A stretch of DNA of 12,090 bases. Origin: CAZHCA01 sp964530825 (GTDB lineage Bacteria > Bacteroidota > Bacteroidia > Chitinophagales > Saprospiraceae). Made by a program: the position numbers and the translations under genes. This document shows positions 6,510 through 12,090 of the stretch, in pieces. The stretch spans positions 1 to 12,090 of the forward strand of contig CAZHCA010000043.1 of the NCBI GenBank assembly GCA_964530825.1, read 5' to 3'. Under the pieces are notes generated by a model. That model had not been told where the DNA came from. It made no database searches and saw only the letters and a list, made by a program, of their open reading frames with translations. Position 1 is the first letter of the stretch. Every line of letters begins with the position of its first letter.

Positions 6510-7994
6510 ATGGAACCCATGCGAGTAATTAAAAAAATTTTGGCAACCGCCCTATGCGCTTTCCTTGCGTTTACCGCTCCGGGCCAAACGGTGGGTGATG
6601 CACTGCGATATTCCCAATTTACTTACGGTGGTACGGCACGTTTTATCGGTTCGGGGAGTGCGATGGGGCCGATTGGGGCCGACTTTGGCGCAATCAGCAC
6701 CAATCCGGCTTCAGTAGGTTTATTCCGTCGTAACGAAGCTATCTTTACCCCTTCGGTTATTGTCAACAATGCTGATGCGCAGCTTATCACCGGCGGTAGT
6801 AACCCGATGATCGATGACTATGCGTCGCAGTTTAACATTCAAAACTTCGGAATTGTATTTACTTCGCGGCCCCGGCGGTCGCCGAAGTGGAAGCAGGTAA
6901 ATTTTGCCATTGGCTTCAACCACCAAGGCAATTTTAATAGCCGCTTCGAATACCAGGGTCGTTCGGCAGGGTCACTGACCGAATCTTTTCAGGAAGCGGC
7001 CAATGATTTTGGGATAGATCAAATTTTTACCGGTCCTGCCCTGGACGCTGGCGCGATCTACGACTTTGACGATAACGGTGTTTATGATATTGATTACGAA
7101 CTCACTCCCACCGAACCCCTTCTGCGCGGCCAAACGGTAGAATCTGCCGGGTCGCTCAGCGAGCTAACCTTTTCTTTTGGCGCTAATTACGATGAAGTAC
7201 TGATCATCGGTGTGACCTTGGGAGTGCCTATCTTTACCTACGACGAAGAGCGTTTATATTTCGAGCAAGACGAGAACGGCAACGTACCCTTCTTTGTTGA
7301 TTTAGCCTACCAGGAAGATTTACGTACTACAGGAACCGGAATCAACGGTAAGCTAGGCCTGATCTACAAACCCATACAAATGCTTCGCATCGGGGCTTCT
7401 GTGCATACGCCTACCCGTTATTCGCTCGAAGATGATTTTTCTAACCAGATCTCTTACAATTTCTTTACTGAAGAAGACGACTCTGGGGAATTTGTGCGCG
7501 GCTTTGGGGAGTCTCCGCAAGGATTTTTCGACTACAATCTTTCTACCCCGTGGCGCTTCCTGGGCGGAGTCGGGTTGATTTTCGGTAAAAACGGGTTCCT
7601 GACCTCAGAAGTTGAGTTCGTTGACTACAGCGGCAATAACTTTGACTACAACGGTGCCGGTGGCGCCGAGCAAGCAATTAATAACGAGATCAGTAATACG
7701 CTCGCCTCGGTCCTCAATGTACGGATAGGTGGCGAGTATGCTTACAACAAGTTGCGGCTACGCGCCGGACTGGGAATTCTTCCCTCGCCATTCGAAAATG
7801 ACGATACCACCAACCTGACCTATTCCGGCGGACTGGGCTATAGAGGTAAGCGCTTTTTTGCCGACCTGGCTTATCGCAACCAAAGCTTTACCCAAGGCTT
7901 TCGTCCTTATGTGACGGAATTCGTGACCGATCAATTCGTCGAGACGGACTTCGACACTAATTTCTTTGTGTTGTCTCTGGGGGCTAAATTTTGA
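6510..7994 (+). CDS. OMPP1/FadL/TodX-family outer-membrane beta-barrel protein
   Basis: The 494-residue product is an outer-membrane transporter of the FadL/OMPP1 type; family members carry hydrophobic compounds such as long-chain fatty acids or aromatics across the outer membrane. It has a signal peptide (about residues 1-26, ending APGQ). The mature N-terminus follows the FadL pattern: DALRYSQFTYGGTARFIGSG (30-49), then GADFGAISTNPASVGLFR (56-73), a variant of the family's NPA signature. The rest alternates polar and aromatic residues as amphipathic strands and ends in Phe (VLSLGAKF), matching the beta-signal recognised by the Bam complex. Length is normal for the family. Substrate cannot be told from sequence. 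A second ATG at 6519 gives an equally good signal peptide (MRVIKKIL), so the start is uncertain by three codons. No clear promoter is visible between the terminator and the ATG. Confidence 0.87.
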   Translation: MEPMRVIKKILATALCAFLAFTAPGQTVGDALRYSQFTYGGTARFIGSGSAMGPIGADFGAISTNPASVGLFRRNEAIFTPSVIVNNADAQLITGGSNPMIDDYASQFNIQNFGIVFTSRPRRSPKWKQVNFAIGFNHQGNFNSRFEYQGRSAGSLTESFQEAANDFGIDQIFTGPALDAGAIYDFDDNGVYDIDYELTPTEPLLRGQTVESAGSLSELTFSFGANYDEVLIIGVTLGVPIFTYDEERLYFEQDENGNVPFFVDLAYQEDLRTTGTGINGKLGLIYKPIQMLRIGASVHTPTRYSLEDDFSNQISYNFFTEEDDSGEFVRGFGESPQGFFDYNLSTPWRFLGGVGLIFGKNGFLTSEVEFVDYSGNNFDYNGAGGAEQAINNEISNTLASVLNVRIGGEYAYNKLRLRAGLGILPSPFENDDTTNLTYSGGLGYRGKRFFADLAYRNQSFTQGFRPYVTEFVTDQFVETDFDTNFFVLSLGAKF

Positions 7995-8024
7995 GTAAAC
8001 CCCCGAATGCGGTTCGGGTTTACT
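7994..8024 (+). other. Stem-loop between the FadL-like and YdjM-like genes
   Basis: AGTAAACCCCCGAA (7994-8007) pairs with TTCGGGTTTACT (8013-8024), giving 12 bp with a 2-nt CC bulge and a 5-nt loop. It begins at the last base of the FadL-like stop codon. No T-run follows (the next bases are AATATT), so it is a poor intrinsic terminator. It may protect the 3' end of the upstream message or partly attenuate read-through into the gene at 8056. Confidence 0.5.
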
Positions 8025-8055
8025 AATATTGGATCACAACCGCACCGCATCAATT

Positions 8056-9300
8056 ATGGATTCACTAACGCAGATTGTGCTAGGCGCAGCCGTAGGGGAG
8101 GCTATTTTGGGTAAAAAAGAAGGCAATCGCGCCATGTTTTGGGGTGCTTACGCTGGCACCCTACCCGACTTGGACGTATTGGCGCAACTGGCTACCGACG
8201 AAGCCAGCTCACTCGCCTACCACCGGGGCATTACCCATTCGATCTTTTTCAGCATATTGATGGCGGCCCCTTTGGGCATTTTGGTGCAGCAACTCTATCG
8301 TACGGGCCATCCCCTTCGTGACCGCGGTTTTGGGGCTTGGTTGGCCATTACGGCATTTCTTTCTTGGATCCTTTTTGCCCTGGGCGTACGCGTCTTGCCC
8401 ATACCGACCGCCGACACCCCCTATATTGCCGCAACGGTAATGACGGCGGCCATGCTGCCGGTTATCCTTTACGCAGGGATTCGGACGGTTCGGCCCCGTG
8501 TAGATCCCATCGTTTATAGTCACTGGAAGGGATGGGCTTGGCTTTTTTTCGGCAGCCTCGTGACGCATCCGTTGCTCGATGGATTTACTACCTTTGGGAC
8601 CCAAATTTTTCAACCCTTTACGGATTACCGGCACGCTACGATGTCGATCTCGGTGGTGGATCCCATCTATACCATACCCTTTTTAGTGTTGCTCGTTACT
8701 GCTCGATTTTACCGCAAGGGCCATCTGCGGCGTAAGCTACTCAATCGGCTAGGTCTCCTCGTCAGCAGCATGTATCTTTTGTTTACTGTAATTAACCGGG
8801 CCCAGGTGAAGCAAGTCTTTGTCCAAGCCCTCGAAGATCAAGGCGTACCGTACCGCCAACTGACTACCGGCCCTACCCTAGGTAACAATTTTTTATGGCA
8901 TGGCGTGGCTGAGGGGGATTCGGTCTATTACCAAGGCTTTTACTCCATCTTTGATACGACGACCGCTATCCGGTACCGGACCATACCCAAACGGTGGTTA
9001 CCCCTGGATCCCTACCGCGACGACCGGGTAGTCCGGATACTAGAATGGTTTTCGAAAGGCTATTATACTATTCGAGAAACGCCCGAGGGGGAACTCACCT
9101 GGAATGACCTGCGCTACGGCACCCTCGATTTTGGACAACCGGGAAAAGAGGCGTATTTGTTCCGCTTCGGGCTTCACCCCCGTCCCGATGGCTCCCTCGA
9201 ACTGACCGAGCGCGGCCGTAACGGCCCCGACGATAGCAATGATTTTTTCCTGCGTTTCTGGTGGCGAATGCAAGGCCGAATTTTGGAACCGCAGGAATGA
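8056..9300 (+). CDS. YdjM/DUF457-type membrane-bound metal-dependent hydrolase
   Basis: The 414-residue protein has the conserved motifs of the family usually annotated as inner-membrane metal-dependent hydrolase (YdjM, LexA-regulated in E. coli): MDSLTQIVLGAAVGEA at the N-terminus, GTLPDLDVL (34-42), YHRGITHS (55-62) and THPLLDGFTTFGTQ (170-183). The conserved Asp and His residues are probable metal ligands. Hydrophobic segments at about 62-80, 94-112, 122-141, 160-175, 203-217 and 231-247 indicate several membrane spans. A soluble C-terminal region of about 165 residues follows, rich in aromatic residues. The substrate of the family is not established. An open TTG extension begins at 8029, but the ATG at 8056 matches the family N-terminus. 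The gene follows the FadL-like gene after 61 nt and may be co-transcribed through the intervening stem-loop. Confidence 0.85.
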   Translation: MDSLTQIVLGAAVGEAILGKKEGNRAMFWGAYAGTLPDLDVLAQLATDEASSLAYHRGITHSIFFSILMAAPLGILVQQLYRTGHPLRDRGFGAWLAITAFLSWILFALGVRVLPIPTADTPYIAATVMTAAMLPVILYAGIRTVRPRVDPIVYSHWKGWAWLFFGSLVTHPLLDGFTTFGTQIFQPFTDYRHATMSISVVDPIYTIPFLVLLVTARFYRKGHLRRKLLNRLGLLVSSMYLLFTVINRAQVKQVFVQALEDQGVPYRQLTTGPTLGNNFLWHGVAEGDSVYYQGFYSIFDTTTAIRYRTIPKRWLPLDPYRDDRVVRILEWFSKGYYTIRETPEGELTWNDLRYGTLDFGQPGKEAYLFRFGLHPRPDGSLELTERGRNGPDDSNDFFLRFWWRMQGRILEPQE

Positions 9301-9335
9301 GCAAATACCGCTTTTCTATCTTCCCTAGCACTGAA

Positions 9336-9365
9336 CCCTCTGTGCCCCTTGTGGCCCCTCTGTGT
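9336..9365. repeat. Three degenerate 10-bp CTCTGTG-type units between convergent genes
   Basis: CCCTCTGTGC (9336-9345), CCCTTGTGGC (9346-9355) and CCCTCTGTGT (9356-9365) are contiguous 10-bp units ending exactly at the base before the dapA stop codon (9366-9368). On the minus strand this reads as CACAGAGG-type repeats. Comparable CACAGAG arrays occur in intergenic DNA of various environmental bacteria (from memory). No function is known to me, and no conventional terminator hairpin is visible between the two convergent genes. Confidence 0.6.
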
Positions 9366-10247
9366 TTAAATTTTACCCATCTCCGCAAACAGAAATTGGC
9401 GGTTGGCCTTCGAGAGGGGCGCCAAAGGCAGGCGAACTTCCGAAGAACAGAGCCCTATTTTTTCCATACCAGCTTTTATGCCGGCGGGGTTACCCTCAAT
9501 ATAAAGCCAGGGATGGATGTCCAGTAGGTCGAGATTGATCTGCGCCGCCGTTTTGAAGTCGCCCTGGAGGGCCGAACGAACCATGTTGGAAAACCGTTCT
9601 GGGTAGAGGTTGGCGATCACCGAAATAACGCCGTCGCCACCGTGCGCCAGCATAGCCAAGGTGAGGGGATCCTCGCCCGAAAGTACCAACAAGTGTTCGG
9701 GGCGGTTTTTGATGATTTGCAGTGCCTGTTGCAAGTCTCCGGACGCTTCTTTAACGGCAATAAATTTTTCGCTGGCTTCGGCCAGGCGAAGCACCGTTTC
9801 GGGTTGTACGTTTGACCCAGTGCGGCCTGGTACATTGTATATGATTATGGGCAGGGGCGAAACTTTTTCGAGCGCCATGTAGTGCCGGTAGATGCCCTCT
9901 TGGGATGGCTTATTGTAGGCGGGGCTGCTCGACATGATGGCATCGAATCCTTCGAGGTTGTATTGCTGCGTGCGCTTGACCAGGTACTCGGTATAATTGC
10001 TGCCGAAAAAGCCGGCAACGAGCGGTTTGCGACCGTTGACGGTTTTGATAGTAAAATCGAATACTGCACGGCACTCCTGCCCTGACAGGGTCACTGCCTC
10101 TCCCGTCGTACCCAGGGAGACGATAAAATCTACCCCGCCTTCAATGACGTGTTCGATAATTATTTCCAGCTGTGCGTAGTCCACGGCTTGGTTCTTGAAC
10201 GGAGTAACCAGGGCGACCCCGGTACCTCGGAATTTATGCTGCTTCAT
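9366..10247 (-). CDS. dapA: 4-hydroxy-tetrahydrodipicolinate synthase
   Basis: DapA condenses pyruvate with aspartate semialdehyde, the first committed step to meso-diaminopimelate (peptidoglycan) and lysine, in the cytoplasm. The 293-residue sequence is a complete class I aldolase TIM barrel. Visible features: GTGVALVTPF (8-17), SLGTTGEAVTLS (44-55), Y111 in SSSPAYNKPSQEG, catalytic Y137 in IIYNVPGRTG (135-144) with R142, and Schiff-base lysine K166 in IAVKEASGD (163-171). GEDPLTLAMLAHGGDGVISV (191-210) is the conserved glycine-rich barrel segment. Length is normal. The start overlaps the end of the upstream DUF6913-like gene by 14 nt, suggesting translational coupling in an operon with accA. 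NAL/NanA-type relatives share the fold, but the GTTGE and YNVPGRTG forms fit DapA. Confidence 0.96.
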   Translation of the reverse strand: MKQHKFRGTGVALVTPFKNQAVDYAQLEIIIEHVIEGGVDFIVSLGTTGEAVTLSGQECRAVFDFTIKTVNGRKPLVAGFFGSNYTEYLVKRTQQYNLEGFDAIMSSSPAYNKPSQEGIYRHYMALEKVSPLPIIIYNVPGRTGSNVQPETVLRLAEASEKFIAVKEASGDLQQALQIIKNRPEHLLVLSGEDPLTLAMLAHGGDGVISVIANLYPERFSNMVRSALQGDFKTAAQINLDLLDIHPWLYIEGNPAGIKAGMEKIGLCSSEVRLPLAPLSKANRQFLFAEMGKI

Positions 10248-10776
10248 GGGTAGGCGAAATCGTTTTTAGAATGAGCAGAACTTGTTCCATAAAGGGTTGG
10301 ATCCCTTTCTGGGACGATTGTTCGATCATGAGGTCATAGGCATGAGGACTGGACGAAACGGGGCCCACCTTATAATGGGCTTTGGAGAGCGCTGCTACAA
10401 AATCAGTATGGAGTGAACTGGTGGGATGCAGGTGCAGGAAGAGGTCAAAAGTCGTATTCATGAAATCCTCCAGGAGCTCACCGGTAGGATAGCCACCCCA
10501 CTTCACCGATTTGGAGTCGTAATAGCGAAATTCGTAACTCGCTTCTTTTTCCTGGGGATGGTCAAAGTACCCCAGCAGCGATACGCGTTTGCCCTCATTT
10601 TTCAGGCGGTCGGCGAAGTCAATTACCGCCTTGCGGTGGTCTAGGTCCGTAGCGTTGAACAGCAGGCCCAACGAATGCACTTTTTCGTAAGACAAGAAGT
10701 AGCGTTTGCGGCGCAGTTGCTTGAGCCCCTTTTGGAGCTGCTGGCGGTAGCGATATTGTTTGATCTGGTCGAGCAT
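10234..10776 (-). CDS. DUF6913-like small cytoplasmic protein
   Basis: The 180-residue protein has no signal peptide or membrane segment. It begins with a basic helical region (about 1-30, rich in Gln, Arg and Lys), followed by an alpha/beta-looking core: VHSLGLLFN (33-41), KRVSLLGYFD (63-72), VKWGGYPTGELLEDFMNTTFDLFLHLHP (91-118) and AALSKAHYKVGPVSSSPHAYDLMIE (128-152). These patterns match my recollection of the Bacteroidota family DUF6913, often found next to dapA; the function is unknown. The gene starts 12 nt after the accA stop and its end overlaps dapA by 14 nt, so it is an operon member. The WGG...FDLFL...YDLMI arrangement suggests a small ligand-binding or partner-binding fold, but I cannot name a reaction. 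Only one Asp/His-rich patch (YFDHP) is notable, and no catalytic motif is evident. Confidence 0.78.
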   Translation of the reverse strand: MLDQIKQYRYRQQLQKGLKQLRRKRYFLSYEKVHSLGLLFNATDLDHRKAVIDFADRLKNEGKRVSLLGYFDHPQEKEASYEFRYYDSKSVKWGGYPTGELLEDFMNTTFDLFLHLHPTSSLHTDFVAALSKAHYKVGPVSSSPHAYDLMIEQSSQKGIQPFMEQVLLILKTISPTHEAA

Positions 10777-10788
10777 GCTGGCTAAGGA

Positions 10789-11826
10789 TTATTGCGATTT
10801 CTCTTCTTGCTCTTCGGGCTCCTTCTTTTCAGTTGTTTCTTCTTCTTCAGCGCTTTTTTCCAATGGTTCGAGGGGCACTTCCCGGTAGACGCCCATAGTG
10901 GCGTACTTGTCGATGCGCGCCTGGATGCGTTCGTCCGGATCCAAATCGATCAGTTCGGCCAGGGCCTTTTTGATATACCGTTTGAGGATCTTGGCCATCT
11001 CTTCCGGATTGGAATGCGCTCCGCCCATGGGCTCCTTTATGATGCCGTCGATCAAGCCGAAGCTATGCATGTGGTCGGCGGTCAGCTTGAGCGCTTCGGC
11101 CGCTTGCTCTTTGTAGTCCCAGCTACGCCACAGGATAGAAGAGCAGGACTCGGGCGAGATTACCGAGTACCAGGTGTTTTCCAGCATAAACACGCGGTCG
11201 CCCAGCCCGATGCCGATAGCGCCTCCCGAGGCCCCCTCGCCAATGACTGCGCAGACGATCGGCACGCGCAGTTGCGACATTTCGAAGAGGTTGCGGGCAA
11301 TGGCCTCTGCCTGGCCCAGTTCTTCGGCCTCCACCCCCGGGTAGGCGCCCGGCGTATCGATTAGGGTGACGACCGGAAAGTTGAAGCGCTCCGCCAGCTT
11401 GAACAAGCGCAGTGCTTTGCGGTAGCCTTCGGGGCTTGCCATTCCGAAGTTGCGGTACTGACGCATTTTTGTGTGCACCCCTTTTTGTTGGCCCAGAATG
11501 ACCACCGTCTGCCCATCCAGCGTGCCCAGACCACCCACGATGGCGTGGTCGTCGGCGTGGCAACGGTCGCCGTGTAATTCGACGAACTTGCGGCACATAT
11601 TGCGGATGTAGAAAAGGGTATAGGGCCGTTCGGGGTGGCGTGAGAGTTGTACCTTTTGCCACCCGGTAAGTTCACTGTAGATTTCTTTGCGCTTCTGGCG
11701 TATTTTGGTTTCCAGGGTCTTGATCATCTCACTGACGTCCACTTCTCCCTCTTCGCCGATTTCTTTGAGCTTTTCCAGCTGCTCGTAGAGCAACTCCAGC
11801 GGCTTTTCAAATTCTAAAAAGACCAT
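10789..11826 (-). CDS. accA: Acetyl-CoA carboxylase carboxyltransferase subunit alpha
   Basis: AccA with AccD transfers the carboxyl group from carboxybiotin to acetyl-CoA, giving malonyl-CoA for fatty-acid synthesis. The 345-residue protein has the N-terminal helical region (FEKPLELLYEQLEKLKEIG, 6-24), the WQKVQLSRHPERPYT segment (56-70), and the crotonase-like core with QKGVHTKMRQYRNFGMASPEGYRKALR (114-140), LIDTPGAYPGVEAEELGQ (155-172), IGEGASGGAIGIGLGDRVFML (195-215) and ISPESCSSILWRSW (223-236). The core ends near residue 316. The last about 29 residues are a disordered tail with a dozen Glu, making the protein longer than the usual about 320. The frame is open to 11904, but MVFLEFEKPLELLYEQ is the family N-terminus. 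It is the first gene of an operon with the DUF6913-like gene and dapA. Confidence 0.95.
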   Translation of the reverse strand: MVFLEFEKPLELLYEQLEKLKEIGEEGEVDVSEMIKTLETKIRQKRKEIYSELTGWQKVQLSRHPERPYTLFYIRNMCRKFVELHGDRCHADDHAIVGGLGTLDGQTVVILGQQKGVHTKMRQYRNFGMASPEGYRKALRLFKLAERFNFPVVTLIDTPGAYPGVEAEELGQAEAIARNLFEMSQLRVPIVCAVIGEGASGGAIGIGLGDRVFMLENTWYSVISPESCSSILWRSWDYKEQAAEALKLTADHMHSFGLIDGIIKEPMGGAHSNPEEMAKILKRYIKKALAELIDLDPDERIQARIDKYATMGVYREVPLEPLEKSAEEEETTEKKEPEEQEEKSQ

Positions 11827-11892
11827 GTTGTTGCGTTTTTGGCTTCCTATACTTTCCTGGCAACGCCCGGAGCACCTTTTTAAAGGCGAAAA

Positions 11893-11900
11893 CAAAATTA
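11893..11900 (-). promoter_or_regulatory. Candidate -7 box of the accA operon promoter
   Basis: The minus strand reads TAATTTTG, an exact match to TAnnTTTG, 67 nt before the accA ATG. No clear TTG element is found about 20 bp further upstream, so confidence is moderate to low. Confidence 0.38.
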
Positions 11901-11961
11901 GCAATAGTCCTTGGGAGTTCGGGGAAAAGGTCCTTTTTTTTGAGTTTTTTCTGCGGCAGTA

Positions 11962-11993
11962 TTGCGCGAGCCGGGAAAGAGTGCTACATTTGC
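11962..11993 (+). promoter_or_regulatory. Bacteroidota-type promoter of the tRNA-Asp gene
   Basis: TACATTTGC (11985-11993) matches the Bacteroidota -7 consensus TAnnTTTG exactly. TTG at 11962-11964 lies 20 bp upstream, the expected -33 position. Transcription would start around 12000, roughly 40 nt before the tRNA 5' end. Nested inverted repeats surround the -7 box (see findings). Confidence 0.68.
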
Positions 11994-12038
11994 ACTCGCG
12001 CTGATAAAGAACGGCGCATTATCCACCTCAAGACGAAA

Positions 12039-12090
12039 GGTCCGGTAGTTCAGTTGGTTAGAATACATGCCTGTCACGCATGGGGTCGCG
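12039..12090 (+). tRNA. tRNA-Asp(GTC), 3' part cut off by the window end
   Basis: The 5' acceptor strand GGTCCGG (12039-12045) is followed by a D-arm with stem GTTC/GAAT (12048-12051 / 12061-12064), then the anticodon arm CATGC (12066-12070), loop CTGTCAC (12071-12077) and GCATG (12078-12082). The anticodon is GTC (12073-12075), specifying aspartate. The variable region GGGTC follows, and the T-arm has only just begun when the sequence ends. The missing part should contain the T-loop and CCGGACC closing the acceptor stem. More tRNA genes could follow outside the window. Confidence 0.93.

Larger units (their letters stand above)
11827..12038. promoter_or_regulatory. Divergent region between accA and tRNA-Asp
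   Basis: This region carries a leftward promoter candidate for accA (11893-11900) and a rightward promoter for the tRNA (11962-11993). Between accA and its -7 box lies a small dyad CCTTT-tt-AAAGG (11875-11886), possibly near the accA transcript start. A T-run at 11933-11941 follows only a tight AAAAGG/CCTTTT dyad and is unlikely to terminate. No protein frame is present. Confidence 0.6.

Noticed and set aside
10792..11364. 190-codon frame antisense to accA
   Set aside because: Its Phe-rich start is the reverse complement of the Glu-rich AccA tail, so it is not an independent gene.
11928..11941. AAAAGG-t-CCTTTT plus T-run considered as a terminator
   Set aside because: The loop would be too small to fold properly, and no gene ends just upstream on the plus strand.

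Overview
The window looks like a chromosomal segment of a Bacteroidota bacterium, probably a marine-type member of Saprospiria/Lewinellaceae (the lineage is inference). The evidence is a secreted protein with a type IX secretion (T9SS) C-terminal sorting domain, an archaeal-type prolyl-tRNA synthetase, Bacteroidota-style promoter boxes (TAnnTTTG, with TTG about 20 bp upstream), weak or AT-rich ribosome-binding regions, and a DUF6913-like gene beside dapA. Most of the window is ordinary housekeeping chromosome. The accessory signal is at the left edge and in some of the intergenic DNA.

Layout. Positions 1-54 hold a stem-loop followed by TTCAC that resembles the right end of an IS200/IS605-family (TnpB-type) element whose body would lie left of the window. 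Positions 55-518 carry no convincing gene. On the minus strand follow a YifB/ComM-type AAA+ ATPase (519-2075), a secreted Spy/CpxP-like helical protein with a T9SS sorting domain (2235-3332), and proS (3417-4886). The divergent region 4887-5170 contains a palindrome and a phased array of TTAAC half-sites. Rightward genes are a secreted low-complexity protein with 27-bp tandem repeats (5171-6385, followed by a strong intrinsic terminator), an OMPP1/FadL-type outer-membrane beta-barrel (6510-7994), and a YdjM/DUF457-type membrane metal-dependent hydrolase (8056-9300). Converging on these is a leftward operon, accA - DUF6913-like gene - dapA (11826 down to 9366). The window ends inside a tRNA-Asp(GTC) gene transcribed rightward from a well-formed Bacteroidota promoter.

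How the genes relate. accA (malonyl-CoA for fatty acids) and dapA (first committed step to diaminopimelate and lysine) both feed the cell envelope. They share a transcript with a small uncharacterised protein whose frame overlaps dapA by 14 nt. The FadL-like barrel, the low-complexity secreted protein and the T9SS cargo are envelope proteins clustered around proS. Several start sites were moved inward from the longest possible frame, on the basis of conserved N-termini, signal peptides or ribosome-binding sites. I found no CRISPR array, prophage or complete mobile element, and no clearly new multi-gene system. The most unusual observations are the TTAAC array at 5027-5108, the element end at the left edge, and the low-complexity secreted protein.
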